This document shows positions 30,654 through 32,655 of a stretch of DNA of 32,655 nt, piece by piece. The DNA is from Defluviitaleaceae bacterium. Lineage in GTDB: Bacteria; Bacillota; Clostridia; Lachnospirales; WQUN01. The position numbers were made by a program, and so were the translations under genes. The stretch lies in assembly GCA_009781725.1 (NCBI GenBank), contig WQVF01000039.1, positions 1 to 32,655 on the forward strand, read 5' to 3'. Under the pieces are notes generated by a model. It was not told the DNA's origin. It saw only the letters and a program-made list of their open reading frames with translations, and did not search any database. Position 1 is the stretch's first letter, and the number at the start of each line of letters is the position of its first letter.

Positions 30654-30681
30654 TTTATATATTCCTACATTCCTTTACCAA
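30654..30681 (-). promoter_or_regulatory. Promoter of the surface-protein gene
   Basis: On the minus strand, TTGGTA (30681-30676) and TATAAA (30659-30654) are spaced by 16 bases, 24 bases before the start codon. Confidence 0.4.
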
Positions 30682-30705
30682 TGATACAATCATGAAGAAA
30701 GGTCG

Positions 30706-31557
30706 GTGAGGTATTTGAAAGAACGTAGCAAAGTTTTTTGGCATGAGGCTTTCGTAGAAGCATTACAACTTGAATTTCATAGCTATCTTGATTATCTAGT
30801 TTTTGATGCGGAGTACCCTCTTAGTAAAGAAGCCTTGATTATGGATGTCCTGGTAATTAAGAAAGAACCTAACCAAATCATCCGAAAAAATATCGGTAGG
30901 ATACTCAAAGGTCATAATATCTTCGAGTTCAAGAGCGAATCAGATTCCATCACACAACATGACTATAATAAGGTCACCGCTTATGCTTTGCTGTACTCAT
31001 CTTTTACTCAAATACCTGTATCTGACATAACGGTGTCCTTCGTCATTACCCCTCATCCAAGGTCTCTATTAAAATATCTGGAATATGAACGAGGGCTCGC
31101 GATACAAACTCAAGAATCTGGTATATACTATGTCATAGGCGATATCTTTCCGGTGCAAATCTTGGAGAGCAAAGCTCTGTCACCGGAGGAAAACTTATTT
31201 TTACGAAACTTGCGCAGCAACCTTACCACCGAAGATATTGCTCAAACCACCAAATCCTACAAGAGCTTAAAATCCTTTGAAACGAAAAACGTATACTTTA
31301 ACAGGCTAATGCAGGCAAACAGTAAAACCATTAAGGAGGCAATTCATATGTTTGATAAAGACATTATTGAAATTATTCTTGCCGATGAAGTAAAGGAAGT
31401 TATAATGAATGGCGCAGAAGAACGTGGCTGGTTTGCTGCTCGTGACTTTGAAAAGGCAAAATCACTTGCAAAAAAATTACTTTCACGAGGTGACACAATC
31501 GCAGAAGTTGCAGAAGTCACCGAGCTGTCATACGAAACTGTTGCCAACCTGGCATAA
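30706..31557 (+). CDS. Rpn-like PD-(D/E)XK nuclease-family protein
   Basis: The 283-residue protein has the nuclease core near residues 45-85: IMDVLVIKK supplies the catalytic Asp and HNIFEFKSESD the ExK pair. The C-terminal segment (about 255-283, SRGDTIAEVAEVTELSYETVANLA) is the short helical repeat common in Rpn/putative-transposase proteins. Rpn proteins are DNA endonucleases with proposed recombination or defence roles and often multiply in genomes. GTG 30706 is chosen; TTG 30715 is possible, and the ribosome site is poor for both. It has its own terminator (31574-31602) and is divergent from the surface-protein gene. Confidence 0.75.
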   Translation: MRYLKERSKVFWHEAFVEALQLEFHSYLDYLVFDAEYPLSKEALIMDVLVIKKEPNQIIRKNIGRILKGHNIFEFKSESDSITQHDYNKVTAYALLYSSFTQIPVSDITVSFVITPHPRSLLKYLEYERGLAIQTQESGIYYVIGDIFPVQILESKALSPEENLFLRNLRSNLTTEDIAQTTKSYKSLKSFETKNVYFNRLMQANSKTIKEAIHMFDKDIIEIILADEVKEVIMNGAEERGWFAARDFEKAKSLAKKLLSRGDTIAEVAEVTELSYETVANLA

Positions 31558-31573
31558 CCATCAATCCTTCCAA

Positions 31574-31602
31574 GGCACCCGTAAATAGCGGGTGTCTTTT
31601 TT
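31574..31602 (+). terminator. Terminator after the Rpn-like gene
   Basis: GGCACCCG (31574-31581) pairs with CGGGTGTC (31589-31596) with one wobble, followed by six T. Confidence 0.85.
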
Positions 31603-31833
31603 CATCTCTTCGGCTCCTATGCATGTGGTAACCCATCCCACAAAAGCGATATTGATATCCTCATAGACAGCATAGGTCAAATAAGAGGGATTGACTTTTT
31701 TGGCGTTCTTGAGGACATTCAAGATATCCTCAAAATCCCCGTAGACCTCATAGAATCATCCCAAATCATAGAGGGCGGACGCATACAGCACGAAATTGCA
31801 AAGACGGGAGTCGTTATCTATGAAAGAGCATGA
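31603..31833 (+). pseudogene. MNT-domain nucleotidyltransferase antitoxin remnant
   Basis: In frame, 31606 onward reads LFGSYACGNPSHKSDIDIL, the MNT nucleotidyltransferase motif GSx(n)SDxD with both catalytic Asp. It continues to KTGVVIYERA and stops at 31831-31833. Nothing before LFGSY is family-like, and a TAA lies in frame 20 codons upstream inside the Rpn-gene terminator. The N-terminal part is therefore lost. MNT proteins adenylylate HepT toxins to neutralise them. Confidence 0.75.
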
Positions 31834-31949
31834 ACAGGTTATTTATCGTGGAATTGGCAGGTCGGTTGGATGACCACTTTGTAAAGCAATACAGCCTTAT
31901 TCCCTGGCGCAAAATTAAGGGGATGCGCAATAGAGTTGTCCATGACTAG
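31830..31949 (+). pseudogene. HepT toxin remnant with internal deletion
   Basis: ATG 31830 overlaps the MNT stop by four bases (ATGA), the usual coupling. The 39 codons read MNRL and then ELAGRLDDHFVKQYSLIPWRKIKGMRNRVVHD. This is a HepT start joined to the HepT C-terminal region, including the RNRVVH (Rx4H) RNase motif. The stop TAG falls directly after HD, where HepT normally has Tyr. About 70 central residues are missing. Confidence 0.7.
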
Positions 31950-32365
31950 GTGCTCCTTTTTTGTTAGTAGCTAGGGGTAACACTCATGCCATAATGCAAG
32001 TATGCAGATTTTCATATCCACAACTCCAAATATTTTTGTATTCGAAGAAGTTCAATCATCATAAATGCATTTATCAATTCTGTTAAGAATCAAAGTTCGC
32101 ATAAACAGTTTTTTTTAGGCAAAAAAATAACCCATGTAGGGGTAACGCTACATGGTCTTGCAAATCCTTTGATTATAGGGCTTTTTACATGTCCGCTACA
32201 GAGCCGTGGCTTGTAAGCGAAATAAATATTGCTTCGTACAACTTATTCTTTTCTCTGAATCACATAAAAATATAGGTGGTTTTATATGCGTTTTTAGAGG
32301 TTTACGCTAATTACGATTGTGTAACAATTTTAGGAAAAACTTAAGCGACGACTTTATCAGGATAA
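31950..32365. other. AT-rich gap without recognisable genes
   Basis: I find no convincing coding frame here. The only clear structure is the minus-strand terminator at 32121-32155. Short A/T runs and scattered stops suggest decayed accessory DNA. Confidence 0.5.
32121..32155 (-). terminator. Minus-strand intrinsic terminator
   Basis: CCATGTAG (32132-32139) and CTACATGG (32148-32155) form a perfect 8-bp stem. On the minus strand it is followed by GTTATTTTTTTG. It is the only minus-strand terminator downstream of the YgiT-type gene. Confidence 0.6.
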
Positions 32366-32655
32366 CTAATATAGTAATTCCGGTTCAAAATCAGCTCTGG
32401 ACTGCGCTTGTGAATTGCCCAAAAGCCGGCAATTCAAAGCTTGCCATAGCTGTTTTTCACACGGATTTACTTTAATAGCTATTTCCGTTACAGCTTTACG
32501 CATATCACTAACAATAATTTCAAGTTTGCCCATCACATCATCGTCATAATACGCTGTCCCACACTGAGTGCACTCCGTACATGGCACATGTTTAACAACA
32601 ATAACGCAGCTAGAAATATTTACGACATGGTTGGTAACACCTGCTTTCATGTCTC
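32366..32655 (-). CDS. YgiT-type zinc-finger antitoxin, N-terminus beyond the window
   Basis: The frame is open to the right edge. It contains KAGVTNHVVNISSCVIVVKH, then VPCTECTQCGTAYYDDDVM with a CxxCxxC cluster and KLEIIVSDMRKAVTEIAI, all typical of YgiT/MqsA-type antitoxin N-terminal domains. The first CxxC pair of the finger should lie just outside the window, so ATG at 32650 is probably internal. The last 35 residues (from KVNPCEKQL to PELLY) do not look like the family, which usually ends soon after TEIAIVNY. A 3' frameshift or fusion to foreign sequence is likely. Confidence 0.65.
   Translation of the reverse strand, partial: DMKAGVTNHVVNISSCVIVVKHVPCTECTQCGTAYYDDDVMGKLEIIVSDMRKAVTEIAIKVNPCEKQLWQALNCRLLGNSQAQSRADFEPELLY

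Overview
The window reads as a chromosomal segment of a Gram-positive, probably spore-forming member of the Clostridia (Bacillota). I infer this from an LPMTG sortase-anchored surface protein, SLH-domain exported proteins, YlmH, YlmC/YmxH-type and YrzE-type proteins, a CD3324-family regulator, AGGAGG-like ribosome sites and intrinsic terminators. Base composition is intermediate. No species can be named from the sequence.

Layout. 1-488: repeat-rich, with the tail of an open frame, a nested hairpin and a miniature inverted-repeat element. 489-2897: a divergent AraC/GyrI-type regulator and MFS transporter pair; the transporter leader carries a 25-bp perfect hairpin. 3251-6888 (minus): a probable operon of VanY-like peptidase, DUF6062 protein, membrane protein and CPBP protease. 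7118-10214: two secreted proteins, one with SLH domains and one membrane-anchored. 10350-13253: accessory-looking stretch with a CD3324 regulator, a TIR-domain protein with a small partner gene, and a DUF1062 protein carrying an in-frame repeat. 13240-14010 (minus): ylmH, apparently without an ATG/GTG/TTG start. 14154-14801 (minus): a PIN toxin-antitoxin pair whose toxin has an in-frame stop.

14984-25597 is mostly housekeeping on the plus strand: thrS, a GNAT acetyltransferase, an RsmF-like rRNA methyltransferase, a YrzE-like protein, uppP, ylmC, an LD-carboxypeptidase, hflX, ridA and scpB. A minus-strand glycosyltransferase with TPR-like repeats lies among them. Five 74-bp tandem units precede ylmC, each with its own ribosome site and a six-codon minicistron copying the start of ylmC. 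A compact, strongly paired RNA-like element follows scpB. 25804-30630 (minus) is a 1608-residue beta-helix surface protein. The right end holds a PD-(D/E)XK Rpn-type protein, decayed MNT/HepT toxin-antitoxin remnants and a YgiT-type zinc-finger antitoxin cut by the window edge.

The unifying theme is small palindromic repeats. At least five families are present. Several copies lie inside genes and are translated in frame (DUF1062, RsmF-like twice, LdcA). Others abut ribosome sites (CPBP, ylmH, uppP) or have been amplified in tandem (ylmC). The best candidates for undescribed biology are the ylmC minicistron array, the TIR-protein/small-ORF pair and the structured element after scpB.
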